From Poa pratensis (lineage: Eukaryota; Streptophyta; Magnoliopsida; Poales; Poaceae), in the NCBI GenBank assembly GCA_947311845.1, contig CAMZMU010000063.1, positions 126,206,914 through 126,270,913 of the forward strand: 64,000 nucleotides of DNA, read 5' to 3'. Position numbers and translations under genes: made by a program. Under the pieces are notes generated by a model that worked only from the letters and a program-made list of their open reading frames with translations, was not told the origin of the DNA and searched no databases. Shown here piece by piece: positions 1 to 9,600 of this stretch (positions are counted from its first letter, which is position 1; every line of letters starts with the position of its first letter).

Positions 1-1047
1 CCAATTAAAATCCCTAGAGTGGGGGGTGCCTCTTCCCATGACCGTTTTGAACTTATTGTGGACAATCTCCTATTTCTCATTATGATCGGTGACCCACTCA
101 TGGTTGTGCTTGAGATGGTGGATATGATTTTTTTCTCCTCCTTGCATTCACCCTCAAATGGAAAATTTAGTGTTGGCGTCTCTCTCTTTAATGTTTGATA
201 TTCGGCCCCATTGTTTTTCCTAGCTCTTTTTTTTGAACCTTTTTTCCTAGCTCTTTCCACCACAGAGAGACCGATGACCATCCTTTTGAGGCGTTTGCAA
301 AGGCTATACTCATGACTGGAGAGGACTATATTCTCTTGTGCAATGTCTAGTTGAAAAATGATAAGGAGAGTGGCGTTAAGCATGACTTTTAGAGTTGGAG
401 AAGAGGCCGCGGCTCCATGCTTTTAACTTCTTGCCAGTTCGTTCCAATTTATGGAAAATAATTTGGCAAGGCTCGGTGTGGTTGATGGTTCGTTCCATGC
501 AGTTTCCACAACTTCTTTGAAGCCGAGGACACGAGTCCAAAAGTTCTCAAACTTGAAGGTGCGAGGGCGTCTTGGCCCATGGTTCGATAGGGAGGAGGAT
601 AGAGCATGTAAAATGTGGGTATCAAAGCGATAGATTCCACTCGGGGTTGGGGAAGAAGGCGACAAGCTTGCAAAGCGTGGGGACTCGCCTCTCATTACTC
701 CATGTGAAGCGGCAGTTTTGGAGGTGTATCTCTTGGAGTTCGCAAGCTTGGAGGGTTGCCCGGAAGCAGGTGATTCGACTACGGTTCACATTGTGTTTGT
801 TTTTGTCTCGGGCACGGTGGATTTTGTTGAAGTCCCCAAGAGCCAACCAACGGACTCCACACGGTGGCTTGTGAGAGACCAACTCAGTAAAGAAGGCAGC
901 TTTCCTATTTGACTTTGTGGGGCCATACACCGTTGTGATTTTGAAGTCGTCATTGTTATCGGAACTGCGGATATGGATGTCGGCGGAGAGGCAATAGAAG
1001 GAGACTTGAACATTGGAGACTTGCACAACGGAAACTACAAAGTGCAC
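1..1047 (-). pseudogene. Decayed LINE ORF2 (endonuclease to pre-RT region)
   Basis: Reading the minus strand from 1047 down, the first block (1047-622) has the signature of an APE-type LINE endonuclease: ITTVYGPT, then LALGDFN, then FTWSNERRVPT. A frame change leads to 695-423 with FKFENFWTRVLGFKEVV and AWNEPS, the usual linker after the endonuclease. Below 423 other frames give LKAWSRGLFSNSK-like sequence, and near 1-200 RVNARRRKN, WVTDHNEK and GRGTP, which precede the reverse transcriptase in plant L1-like elements. The RT itself would lie left of the window. Stops and frameshifts throughout make this a dead copy. It also carries a tiny insertion at 230-240. The right boundary is near 1040, where a different repeat starts. 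Confidence 0.85.
214..256 (-). mobile_element. Micro-insertion with poly-A tail in the LINE, 16-bp direct repeat
   Basis: The 16-bp sequence tttttcctagctcttt occurs at 214-229 and 241-256, separated by 11 bp (tttttgaacct). Read on the minus strand the insert is AGGTTC followed by A residues. The host LINE reading frame continues only if the insert plus one repeat copy is removed, so the duplication is secondary. The pattern fits target-site duplication around an extremely short retroposed tail. Confidence 0.45.
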
Positions 1048-1250
1048 CCGGGAGCATGTGCTCCCGGTTTTTTTGAAAAAATATAGAAAATTGAAAACTT
1101 GTCAAAATATTCCGAAAAACATCATGCACGTACCTGAGCATGTCACGCACCATCGTGTCAAATTTGGCGACGAAACGACATCGCGGCCGCCCTGTGCAAA
1201 AATGACAAAATTCTGACAGAACATAGCATCCAAAATTTTGAATTTTCAGA
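1041..1250. repeat. Unclassified repeat starting with a CCGGGAGCA hairpin
   Basis: At 1048-1069 an inverted repeat with arms CCGGGAGCA and TGCTCCCGG is followed by a T-rich then A-rich stretch. It begins exactly where LINE homology stops. The motif looks like the end of a dispersed grass repeat, but I cannot place it in a family and see no matching right end. Confidence 0.35.
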
Positions 1251-1607
1251 TCTGTGATTTGTCATTTTTGAAGTTCAGATACAAGTTCCAGAGAGAGATC
1301 AGAGTTCGGGAAGGTAGAAGAAGAAAAGCAGAGAGGAAGAACAGAGGGGATACAGGGCTTTCGTTCGTGGTCGTCAGACAATCTCGCACGGCACTCGTGT
1401 CCTTGCCTAAGTAGATGGACACGCTCGGTACATGTCGGCTTCTGGAACAGCAGTCTCCTACGCTCTGATTGGTTGTCAACTAGTCCACTCTGGCCCAGCA
1501 ATCCTAGCTGGCGGTTGACGTATTCTTGCAGCTCTACGCTTCTGCTTGCTTGAAGACGCATTATCATCTTGGTCCATGACAGGAGTACTGATCTGATCCG
1601 GCAGTGT
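1251..1607. other. Unassigned sequence left of the PHD-fragment module
   Basis: No gene recognised. Open frames here are short and unsupported. The last 25 bases (gatctgatccggc then gtgtgc) match 3325-3345, showing that homology between the two PHD modules extends further left but with a deletion in this copy. Confidence 0.3.
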
Positions 1608-2110
1608 GCCACAGGCTTTGCGGTGAGGATCCGAAACCTGATGTGCTTTGCCGTTGGCTGCACTTGCTCACCGGATCAAGTTTAAAGAAGAAACAAATGC
1701 CACTGCATCCATGTGCTGCTACTGCTAGGCATAAGATCCTTTCCTTCCACCTGAGAGGAGACCGAGGGCGGCGACCCTGACCCGAGCTGCTCCGCCTGCG
1801 GGTCGAGCAACCGGGAAGGGGTTCCATGCTGATATGCAGCGGCAGCCAGGGGGATCGGGCTGGCTGGGGTGCTGGGATGCACGTTGGTTGCTTGAACCCG
1901 AGAACCGAAGCTGCTACACAAGACGGTGACTGGCTGTGCCCCAAGTGCGACGACGGGGAAGTGAAACCCGCGAAGAAGAAGGCCAAGAAAGGTTCCAGGT
2001 CAGGGAAGCCCAAGCGCAGATTAGTTCCTCTGGCCCAGTTGGTGCCGTGTTAGTAACATTATAGGACAGCATGCCTGCTGGGCATCTTCGAGTTATACTA
2101 GGAGTTAATC
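1608..2110 (+). pseudogene. PHD-finger gene fragment, copy 1 (frameshifted)
   Basis: Around 1770-1825 one frame reads DPSCSACGSSNREGV. A frame change at the next ATG (1826) gives MLICSGSQGDRAGWGAG, then MHVGCLNP, DGDWLCPKCDDGE and a Lys-rich tail KKKAKKGSR. In order these are the C-x2-C, C, H-x2-C and W-x-C-x2-C parts of a C4HC3 PHD zinc finger. The position expected for the fourth zinc ligand reads W (AGWGAG), and the two halves are out of frame, so it cannot encode a working finger. Parts of the segment (1608-1740 and 1868-2110) recur at 3482-3652 and 2803-3050. I infer a captured or duplicated gene fragment; the parent gene is not identified. Confidence 0.6.
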
Positions 2111-2470
2111 GCACAGAACTACGACATTACGTGCTAAATTCCGGAAAACTACAACTTTACGTTCCAATCGCACAGAGCTACCACTATACGGTTGATTTTT
2201 TGCAATGTGCGCTAAAATAGAGTTGAACACGAATTGACACTCGTTCTGACAATTGGGACCCACCAGTCAGTGCCGATGTGGCAGCATGCGTGGACTGTTT
2301 GCTGAGATGGCAGCACGTGTGGACACGGGCCCACCTGTCAGACCAGTAAAAATATTAAATATCCCAAAAAATAAAAAATAAAATCTTTTGGCTGACGTGG
2401 ACGGTGGGTCCTACCTGTCAGTGACATTTTTATTTCTTTTTCTCCTCCTCCCTGTCGTTGACCAGAGTGA
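2103..2470. repeat. Mutator-TIR-like sequence, truncated
   Basis: The segment between the two PHD copies contains tgggacccacc...gtcag, gctgacgtgg and gtgggtcctacctgtcag. The same phrases occur in both terminal inverted repeats of the intact Mutator-like element at 39756-40791. No matching second terminus or target duplication was found, so it is probably a fragment. The GC-rich stretch 2470-2800 that follows has only overlapping low-complexity frames and no recognised domain. Confidence 0.4.
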
Positions 2471-2802
2471 ATCGATCACCGCTCGCCGTGGTCGCCATCC
2501 CCGCGGCCGACCGCCTCAGCCTCACCCTGCAGTAGCAGAACGGCAGCGTCGTCCCCACGCGTACTCCGGCCGTCTGGCGCGTCGCGCTGACCTGCAGCCT
2601 GGCCAGCGTCGGGCGCGGCGAGCAGGCGAGCTGCTGCGCTCGCGGACGCGCGACCAGGACGCTGAGCAGGTGCGATCGTCGGCGCTGGCCTCGCCATGCC
2701 CACGCTTGCTCCTTAGCAGCGCCTGGACGCGTCCAGCAGGCCGGCTCATAGTGCGCGAGCTGTCGAGCGCCTCACCGGCCTCGACGCGCACGGCCTTGGT
2801 GC

Positions 2803-3050
2803 CGGGATGCACGTCGGTTGCTTGAACCCGTGCCCTGAAGCTGCTGCTGCTGCACCAGACGGTGACTGGCTGTGCCCCAAGTGCGACGACGGGGAAGGGA
2901 AGCCCCCGAAGAAGAAGGCCAAGAAAGGATCCAGGCCAGGGAAAGCCCAAGCGCAGATTAGTTCCTCTGGCCCAGTTGCTGCCGTGTTAATAACATTATA
3001 GGAATGCATGCCTGCTGGGCATCTCCGAGTTATACCATCTTTCTCTCTGT
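2803..3050 (+). pseudogene. PHD-finger gene fragment, copy 2 (C-terminal half)
   Basis: The open frame at 2807-3001 gives MHVGCLNP, DGDWLCPKCDDGE and KKKAKKGSRPGK, the H-x2-C and W-x-C-x2-C half of a PHD finger plus a basic tail. It is closely similar to 1868-2110 and homology ends at the same gagttatac. The first half of the finger is absent, because different GC-rich sequence lies upstream. Confidence 0.6.
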
Positions 3051-3481
3051 TTCTCCTAAGGCAGTGTTGTCAGCCTTCCAACTATTATCCATTCAGCTCT
3101 CTACTTGGTTGTGTGGATTAGTAGTACACAGGGTATAGTGTAGTATGCTTAAACTGCAATCCTCAGTCTGTATATCTAGTTTCGTGGGATTGTTGAACAA
3201 CTGCATCTTCTGTTTCTCTTCACTGTATCGCTTTTCAAGCCGGAAGTATGTGTAACTTTCAGACACGAGATACTGCTCCACATCCAAATGCCAAGCAGTA
3301 GGAAACCCGAGGGAAGAACCGGATCTGATCCGGCCGTGTGCACGCACCAGCTTGTCGTGGAGGCAAGGAAGCAGCATCAGATCAGAGTAAGTATAACGCC
3401 TTTGCACTACTGCACGAGAGCTTTTGTAATAAGGCATGATGCGTTTGATTTAATTTAAAGCGACTGCAAAGCATGCCGGCC
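3051..3481. other. Spacer inside the PHD module, no gene recognised
   Basis: This stretch joins copy 2 of the PHD fragment to copy 2 of its companion block. It holds gatctgatccggccgtgtgc at 3325, matching 1591 apart from one base, so it is probably part of the original module and is deleted in copy 1. I recognise no coding region. Confidence 0.3.
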
Positions 3482-3652
3482 GCCACAGGCTTTGCGGTGA
3501 GGATCCGAAACCTGATGTGCTTTGCCGCTGGCTGCAGTGCTGCACTCACTCACAAGATCAGTTTAAAGCGCGCTGATTTGTCCGAAGAAAAAACACGGCC
3601 ACTTCGTCCATGTGCTGCTACCGCTACGCATAAGATCCTTTTCTTCCACCTG
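3482..3652 (+). repeat. Duplicate of 1608-1760 block (PHD module part A)
   Basis: Near-identical to 1608-1760, starting gccacaggctttgcggtgag and ending with the shared catccttttcttccacctg-like stretch, with a 25-bp difference in the middle. Block order is A-B at 1608-2110 and B-A at 2803-3652, all in direct orientation, as expected from tandem duplication of a circularly offset unit. Confidence 0.6.
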
Positions 3653-3744
3653 TAGTACTACGTGTAGTAGTACGTCGGCATCTCATTCTGCGAATCCTGC
3701 ACGTTTATTAGAGTGATGAAGAACTGAAGTGGAGGAAATATGTA

Positions 3745-3905
3745 CTCCCTCTGTTTCATAATATAAGATGTTTTGGATGGTACACATATTGTCTAGATTC
3801 AAACTAAAAAGAGTACATCTGTACACTAAAATGTGTCTACATACATATGTATGCAGGTGTATGTGAGAAATGACTAAAACCTCTTATATCGTGGAACGGA
3901 GGGAG
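3745..3905. mobile_element. Stowaway MITE
   Basis: The terminal inverted repeats are ctccctctgtttcataatat at the left and a matching ...ggaacggagggag at the right, flanked by TA on both sides (3743-3744, 3906-3907). At 161 bp, with internal gtctacatac sequence, it is a typical non-autonomous Tc1/mariner MITE of Triticeae. Confidence 0.9.
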
Positions 3906-4013
3906 TATTATTCACGACGAAGGAGCGTGTGATCGGAGCTAGTGACTAGGCGTGATGATGTTTAACTTGAAAAAATCACATCACCCTCACCTCACCTCAC
4001 GTGGGAAAGTTAA

Positions 4014-4450
4014 GGGTCTGTTCGTTTCTAGAATGACAGGGAATGGATTCCATTCTCGGAACCCATTCTTGTGTTCTTTTCTGGGATGGAGTGGAATGGA
4101 ATGGTTCCAGAAAAGGGAATATTCCCTCAATATTCGGAACCGACCGGTCCGGCCGATTCGGCCGGACAGGGTGGAACGGCACAGTAATGCTGGGTGATTA
4201 ACTCTAATTTAATCAAGTTTAGCAATAATTAATCAAGATTAAGAATAATTAATCAAGATTAGGAATAATTAATCATGTTTAGCAATAATTAATTAAGTTT
4301 AGCAATAATTAATCTAGATTAGGAAATAATTAATCGAGTTTGATGCCGTTCTGATTTCATTCCATTCTCATTCCATTTCACCCCATCCCAGAAAAGAACA
4401 CAAGAATGGAACGGTTCTGTGACAATTTTTTGTCCAAACCGAACACGTGG
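4014..4450. mobile_element. Foldback/MITE-like element
   Basis: Arms at 4063-4104 and 4364-4412 are inverted copies (ccattcttgtgttcttttct and its complement). The outer ends gtctgttcgtttc and ccaaaccgaacac are also roughly complementary. These ends resemble grass hAT or Harbinger MITEs, but a clear target duplication is not visible, so the superfamily is open. The centre holds a minisatellite. Confidence 0.55.
4206..4341. repeat. 20-bp minisatellite, about 7 units
   Basis: The unit aattaatcaagtttagcaat varies slightly (caag/catg/ctag/cgag; tttagc/attagg) and is repeated head to tail about seven times, with one unit 21 bp long. It lies between the arms of the foldback element. Confidence 0.85.
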
Positions 4451-6362
4451 ATGGAATGGTTCCGTGACAGGAGAATGGAATGCCGTTCCTTCCTGTTTGA
4501 CACGAGAAATCGCTTTTTACATGGCGAAAGCGTATCTCATACACCGGGGTAATACATAGTGCGGGCGTGCCAGTGTACTAAGTATACAAACTAAAATGAG
4601 GGAAAAGATACACATTAATCATGACGGCTAATAGACTAATCCAAATTATGCGCTCCGTGTGGCCTACTGACGCGGCCAACGTGACAAGGCGATTGTAGTC
4701 TCTCGGTTCCCGGGGCCTCGGAAAGCTCCCGGTTAATTACTCGCACGGATTGTGCCGCGGGACACCTCCGATTAAGCTGCTTGGTCGTCGTCTTGGTCTT
4801 CGCTTCGCGTTCTTCATGCATGAGGGTGGTGATGTATGTTGGCGTCGGCAGAGCTGTGTCCTCGTCAGCACACGCGCCGTGGATAGCATGGCCTTTACCA
4901 TGCCCGCCTCGCCGTCTTGCCTCATCGGTCTTGACGGCGTTGATGTGTTGAAGTAGTAGCAGAATGCATGTGTTGTGCTTGGCGTAGACGTCACGATGAT
5001 CTCGTAGATTCGCCGGAAGTGCGAGGAGTATTCCCCGCGGAAGTAGACATGGTGTATACTGTATAGAGACATATGAGAAGAAGGACATGCACCGCCGAGG
5101 GTGTACATCCGGAAAGTATCGCCGAGTTCACCGCCAATGGTGACGGCAGTTTCACGCGTGTAGACGGGCATCGGACCCGTGAGGGCCGAGAAGCTAAACG
5201 TCATGGCAGCAAGCCGATGCCTCGTACGCGCCGGCCTTCATGTTCATGCAAAATAGCACAAGAGCTGGGCACATACAGCAGCTAGCTCACGTAGCCAGCC
5301 CATGCAGGCTCATGCATGTAAGACTTTGAAGAGCAGCCATGCAACGCATGCTCACGTCCAGGATTTGGCGCTCGCTAGCACATACACGCACGCATGCACA
5401 CGTAGCGTAGTACGAGCGCCGAGACTACAGCCGATGTATGCCGCCGGGACAACCCAGCTTTGCGGAAGACAAATGATGCCGGCCATGGTAGACGACGCGT
5501 CCGGCCGACGAAGGCCGCGTGCAAGCGGGCGTACGAGATACGCCTACAGCCATGCAGAGGTATGCCCCAGCGCGGGCACTCGATCATGCTCCGTGGCGTG
5601 GCTGTTCACGGCCAGCACGACGCCTCGGCATCAAAGCCAAGGACAACGTCCATGAGATGGTAAGCCATGGTGTCGCAGACGACGATGGGCTGCACGCCGG
5701 CCGCCCCGGCGTCATCACGCCGAGCCGCCGACAACGTTGCCGTGAAGATGAAGGAGGCACCGGTCTACACGACGACGACGGTGGCGCCGCATAGATGGAG
5801 TGGAGACAGCGCCGGGCTGTACGCCAGCAGCCACGACGACGCCGTCGCGGACTTGTAGACTACACCGGGATGCACGCCGGCAGCCCGACGTCGAGGTGAA
5901 GACAGCCACCGCGAGGAGGCAGCGTAGAGGGAGATGACGCCGGCTGATCGTTGGAGAAGATGACTGCCATGATCTCGTCGTCGTGCACAACAAGCTGGCT
6001 AGCCTGCGATCCGCCCGTGCTCCTCAAGGCGCACACCAGATCGCCTTTTCCCCTCGACCGCCTGCACGAGTGGAAGACGAACGTCGTGTCTCGCCTGAGA
6101 TTGGATCGTCGCCACAGCCATGGGACGCGGCACTTGCTCTTGGACGTATGCTTGTCAATGGTGCCGACCGGGCTCAGCCGGAGCCCGCCGGCCGCCGGTG
6201 TGCAGCACCGTGCGGCACGAAGCCAGAGCTAGGCCTCTCCTCCGGCTAGGTGTGTATGCGTGTATAATGGATCCTCCTTGACGCCAAGTTTAATGGCATG
6301 CTGTGCCGCCGCCGCCATGGGCGCGTCCTCCTTCTCCTCCCTCCTCCTCGTCTCCGCGCCCT
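4451..6362 (-). other. GC-rich unassigned locus, possibly a relic gene on minus strand
   Basis: From about 4630 composition is GC-rich, with many overlapping open frames on both strands. On the minus strand a TATA-like box (6363-6372) is followed by an ATG near 6318 starting MAAAAQHAIKLGVKEDPLY, but a stop comes after about 28 codons and later frames (5993-5715, 5204-4737) are not joined by convincing splice sites. I recognise no domain. It could be a decayed gene or captured exons in a transposon. Confidence 0.25.
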
Positions 6363-6372
6363 GTTTATATAG
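6363..6372 (-). promoter_or_regulatory. Possible TATA box
   Basis: On the minus strand CCTATATAAAC lies about 45 bp upstream of an ATG at about 6318. The motif is good, but the downstream frame is short, so its function is doubtful. Confidence 0.3.
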
Positions 6373-7100
6373 GCAGCGAAACCTAGCTCGGTTTGTTGAG
6401 GTTCAGTGCCGTACGACGCGGCGCCGTCTCAAAATCTGTTGAGATACGATCAGCATAAACTTGTACGACACATATACGGTACATATCCTCACATAGCGAT
6501 GGTAATCTCTTCGTCGCAGGTCGGGCAAGCAGCCAAGCCCATAAAATATTCACGTGCCTTGCTTAGCCCATGCAAGTAAAACACACGCAAGTAGATTAGC
6601 TGAGCCAAATTAATTACCCAGCCATAGAAGCAATACATACGACGCATGCATGCATGGCTCTTTCAAGCTGATCGTGGGGTTGTTTCCAATTTTGAATAGC
6701 AGCTGATTTCTGCGTATAATTATGGAATTTTCAGCACAAAAACACGTCAAACACTTCCGATTCCAAAAACGAACAGACCCTAAAAGAAGCACTTATCTGC
6801 GATGGCTGACAGGCTACTCAGCCGCTTTTGTGGTGAAGGAGCCTACGGCTTACCGTACAGTAGCCGTACGTTACTGCTTCTCGAGGCAGAAGCAAAGAAC
6901 TAAACTAGGCGCACGTGCGACGTGACTTGAAAAGAATAAACGTGTGGTTAAAAGCCGCACACTGTAAAAAGAGAAATAATCTGTTAACACCAGGGACGGA
7001 GCCAGCCATTAAACTTCAAGGGGGCATAATCATGTTGAACGGGGCAAAATGGCTTAAAATTTATAAGTTTAAGCATGAGTGTTAGTGAGTTTATGAAGAA
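6373..7100. other. Intergenic, no gene recognised
   Basis: Nothing coding. Near 6988 cagggacggagccagc resembles the terminus of a grass hAT-type repeat, but no partner end was found. Confidence 0.3.
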
Positions 7101-7851
7101 CTAGTAAAGTGCCCGTGCTTCGCTACGGGAGGAAAAATCAGAGTTTCAGTTTGGATTTAAATTCCGTAACGAATTATTTGTGAAGCATTTTAAAAAGGGA
7201 AGAAAATGGTAGTGGCTTAATTAGGTCATTAAATTATTTTCCAAATTTATAACTTTGGTTCCCCTGGACAGAGGATGTATTTCTTGACATTTAACAAAAG
7301 AATTCATTTTGAAAACATTTTTAGAACTCAAGTGTTGAATTATATGGCCGAAATGCATCTCTGTATGTTGATCAACTAAAACATACAGAGTTGCAAAAAG
7401 GAAAAGTAATGATGTCAAATTAAACTACATGGTCAGAGATTTGCATTGATGTAAAGTTTGTTAAATTTGGAGTTGTGGGTTGAAAGTTATGAATTTACAA
7501 AGTTTAGTGTGTTCTATGTTTATTTAAACAAAATTTAGAAAGCAGATTAATCTCGGCCGTCCGTTGCAACTTAAACGGACGCTCCAGATTCTCCCGTACC
7601 TCTTCGGTGGCGTTGTTGCAAAAAGGTCCGTGGGTTTTAGGTAAATCGCGAATAAGGCAGTAGGACGTCTGCCCTGTGGACTGCGGGTTAGTTTCCCAGT
7701 TTGTCAGGTTTTTTTTTTGCAAAACGAACTTGCGAAACGGTATTCACTTAAGCGGTGGCAGTGACTGTAATTCCGTTGTTTCGCGAGGGCAAAATCGTCT
7801 TTTCAAGGTCGGACGGGAAGAAGCCTTACAGACTTTATTAGTAGGTATAGA
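7101..7851 (-). mobile_element. Non-autonomous Helitron
   Basis: On the minus strand the left edge in window coordinates is a textbook Helitron 3' end: a short hairpin CCCGT...ACGGG (7112-7129), a 7-nt spacer, then CTAG (7101-7104), followed by host T. The opposite end reads TCTATACCTACTAATA, close to the grass Helitron 5' consensus TCTMTAYTA with one extra base. The base before TC is T rather than the expected A. At 751 bp it encodes no Rep/helicase protein. Confidence 0.6.
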
Positions 7852-8217
7852 AATCAGATTCTTTGTGGGTGGCGTAGCCCCTGCTCGCCCCCCACCCACA
7901 TGCTCAGTCCCTCGTTAACTCCATGTCTAGTTCCAACAGTAACACTGCGTGGTATCAGGTATGTATAAGTGTATTTAAATATAATAAAGATAGTCTTTCG
8001 AGCCTTTCCAACCATGAACTTTTGATAGTTTGTAAAATTGAGCCCATAGGCCGAGTTAGAAGAGTATTTGCCATTTGGAACAGAGAATGCTTGCTAATAG
8101 ATGAACTCAAGGAGTTGTGCCAAGTATTAAAGATGAGCAAGTGCGTTTATCCAGTTGTTATCTTGTGCTAATTTTGTATGTACCATTTTTTTTCTTAGAA
8201 GTTGTCATTTCATACTA
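7852..8217. other. Intergenic, no gene recognised
   Basis: An 82-codon open frame (7923-8171) has no recognisable domain and is not supported by context. Confidence 0.3.
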
Positions 8218-8450
8218 CTCTCTTCGTTCACGATTATTTTGCGTTTCAGGTTTAGTCAAAGTCAAATTTTATAAAATTTGACCAAATATATAGTAAAAAG
8301 TATCGGTCAACATCTATAATATAAATTTAGTATTATTAGAATCATCATAAATAGTATTTATATATTATATATATTTGATATTATAAATGTTGGTATTTTT
8401 TGATTTTTCATATAGAATTGACCAAACTTAATCAATAAAGTAGTTAGTAG
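8218..8450. mobile_element. Truncated Stowaway/mariner-type MITE
   Basis: After TA (8216-8217) the sequence opens ctctcttcgttcacgatta, followed by agtcaaagtcaaattttata, typical of the longer Stowaway-type elements of grasses. No matching ...ggagggag end is present, so the right side is truncated or diverged. Confidence 0.5.
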
Positions 8451-9600
8451 AATGTTGATATTATGTTCTATTTTTTAGAGAATTCAACACTTAATTGATC
8501 AAATTAAATCAGTACAAAGTTTGCCGCGGATAAAATCCGGGACAAGGTCACATAAGAGAATACTATCAAAGAACTTTGTTCTACGAGGCAAAGTACGTAC
8601 TGAATTATTACACAAACGACTAATTTGACAAAAGGTCATTGAAGACATAGAAGTATTGAGGGTTTGCCTATCTTCCACCATTACTCCGACCAGACATCTT
8701 TTGAAGGCGAGGCATGCTAAAAGAGAATAAATCAAGGTTTTGAGCATGCATTTTTAAAAATCATAGCGAGAAAATTTATAAGTGTTGTAAAACACTTTTT
8801 TAAATATGGCAGATATATATTGAGTTGAAACTTGCCTATGTAATTTCCGTAACATAATACGACAATTTCATACATTCTATAAAAAGGAGAAAGTGAGAAT
8901 GCTACATTCAAGTTACAAAGCATAGGCCGCCGGTTACAAGACACAAAACATAGGCCGTAGCAATCTCACTTAATTTTGAAGCCTTATGCTAAGTTTTAGA
9001 AGTAAGCTCTAGTATACCTAGATTCGAAAAATAGGCTCGCCCGAATCATGAACAGGTCTTGAGGCTGGGAGCTAAGAAATGACGTGCCTAGGTTCCAAAA
9101 ATCATACACATACAAGTCCACGACATTTATCGGTAAAGATGGGCACGCGCTGTACGTGGCTTCTTCAATGCGCGGAAGAGAAGGACAACGGAGAAGAGAG
9201 CCACAAACTGAGTCGAAGACTTCGGTGGCAAAGACAAGCAAGTGTACTGTCGTCAGAGGCTATCGTCGTTTCATGAAGTCAGAGTCTCAAACAGTCAAGT
9301 GGGATCCAGTTTTGATAAATACTACGTAAAAGGCAGGATCCAGTTCAGGGTCAAGTGTTTTATGAAGCCACAGAGTCTCAGAGCAGTCAAGTGGGATCCA
9401 GTTTAGCGATAAAACAGCGGGATCCAGTCCAGGGTGTTGTCGTTGACATGAGCTCACCACCCCGCACGTTCTGTCCACGAACCATGTTGGAGTAGTATAC
9501 ATGCACCCGTCGTCAACTTCTGCAAGAACCGATGGATGAAGCTGGAAAATGAGGCTGGCATGCGATCGATGACATCCTGGCGATCGATCGTGGAGGCTTA
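8451..9600. other. Intergenic; short direct repeats at 9264-9440
   Basis: No gene recognised. Between 9264 and 9440 gggatccagtt-like motifs recur four times, and the phrase agagtctca...cagtcaagtgggatccagttt occurs twice (about 9280-9316 and 9368-9405), a small imperfect tandem duplication. Confidence 0.35.

Noticed and set aside
4206..4341. Regular 20-bp repeats considered as CRISPR-like
   Set aside because: Head-to-tail units without unique spacers, in a eukaryotic foldback element; a minisatellite.
8499..8747. 82-codon minus-strand frame
   Set aside because: Reads as protein-like but no domain could be named and both sides are repeat-like.
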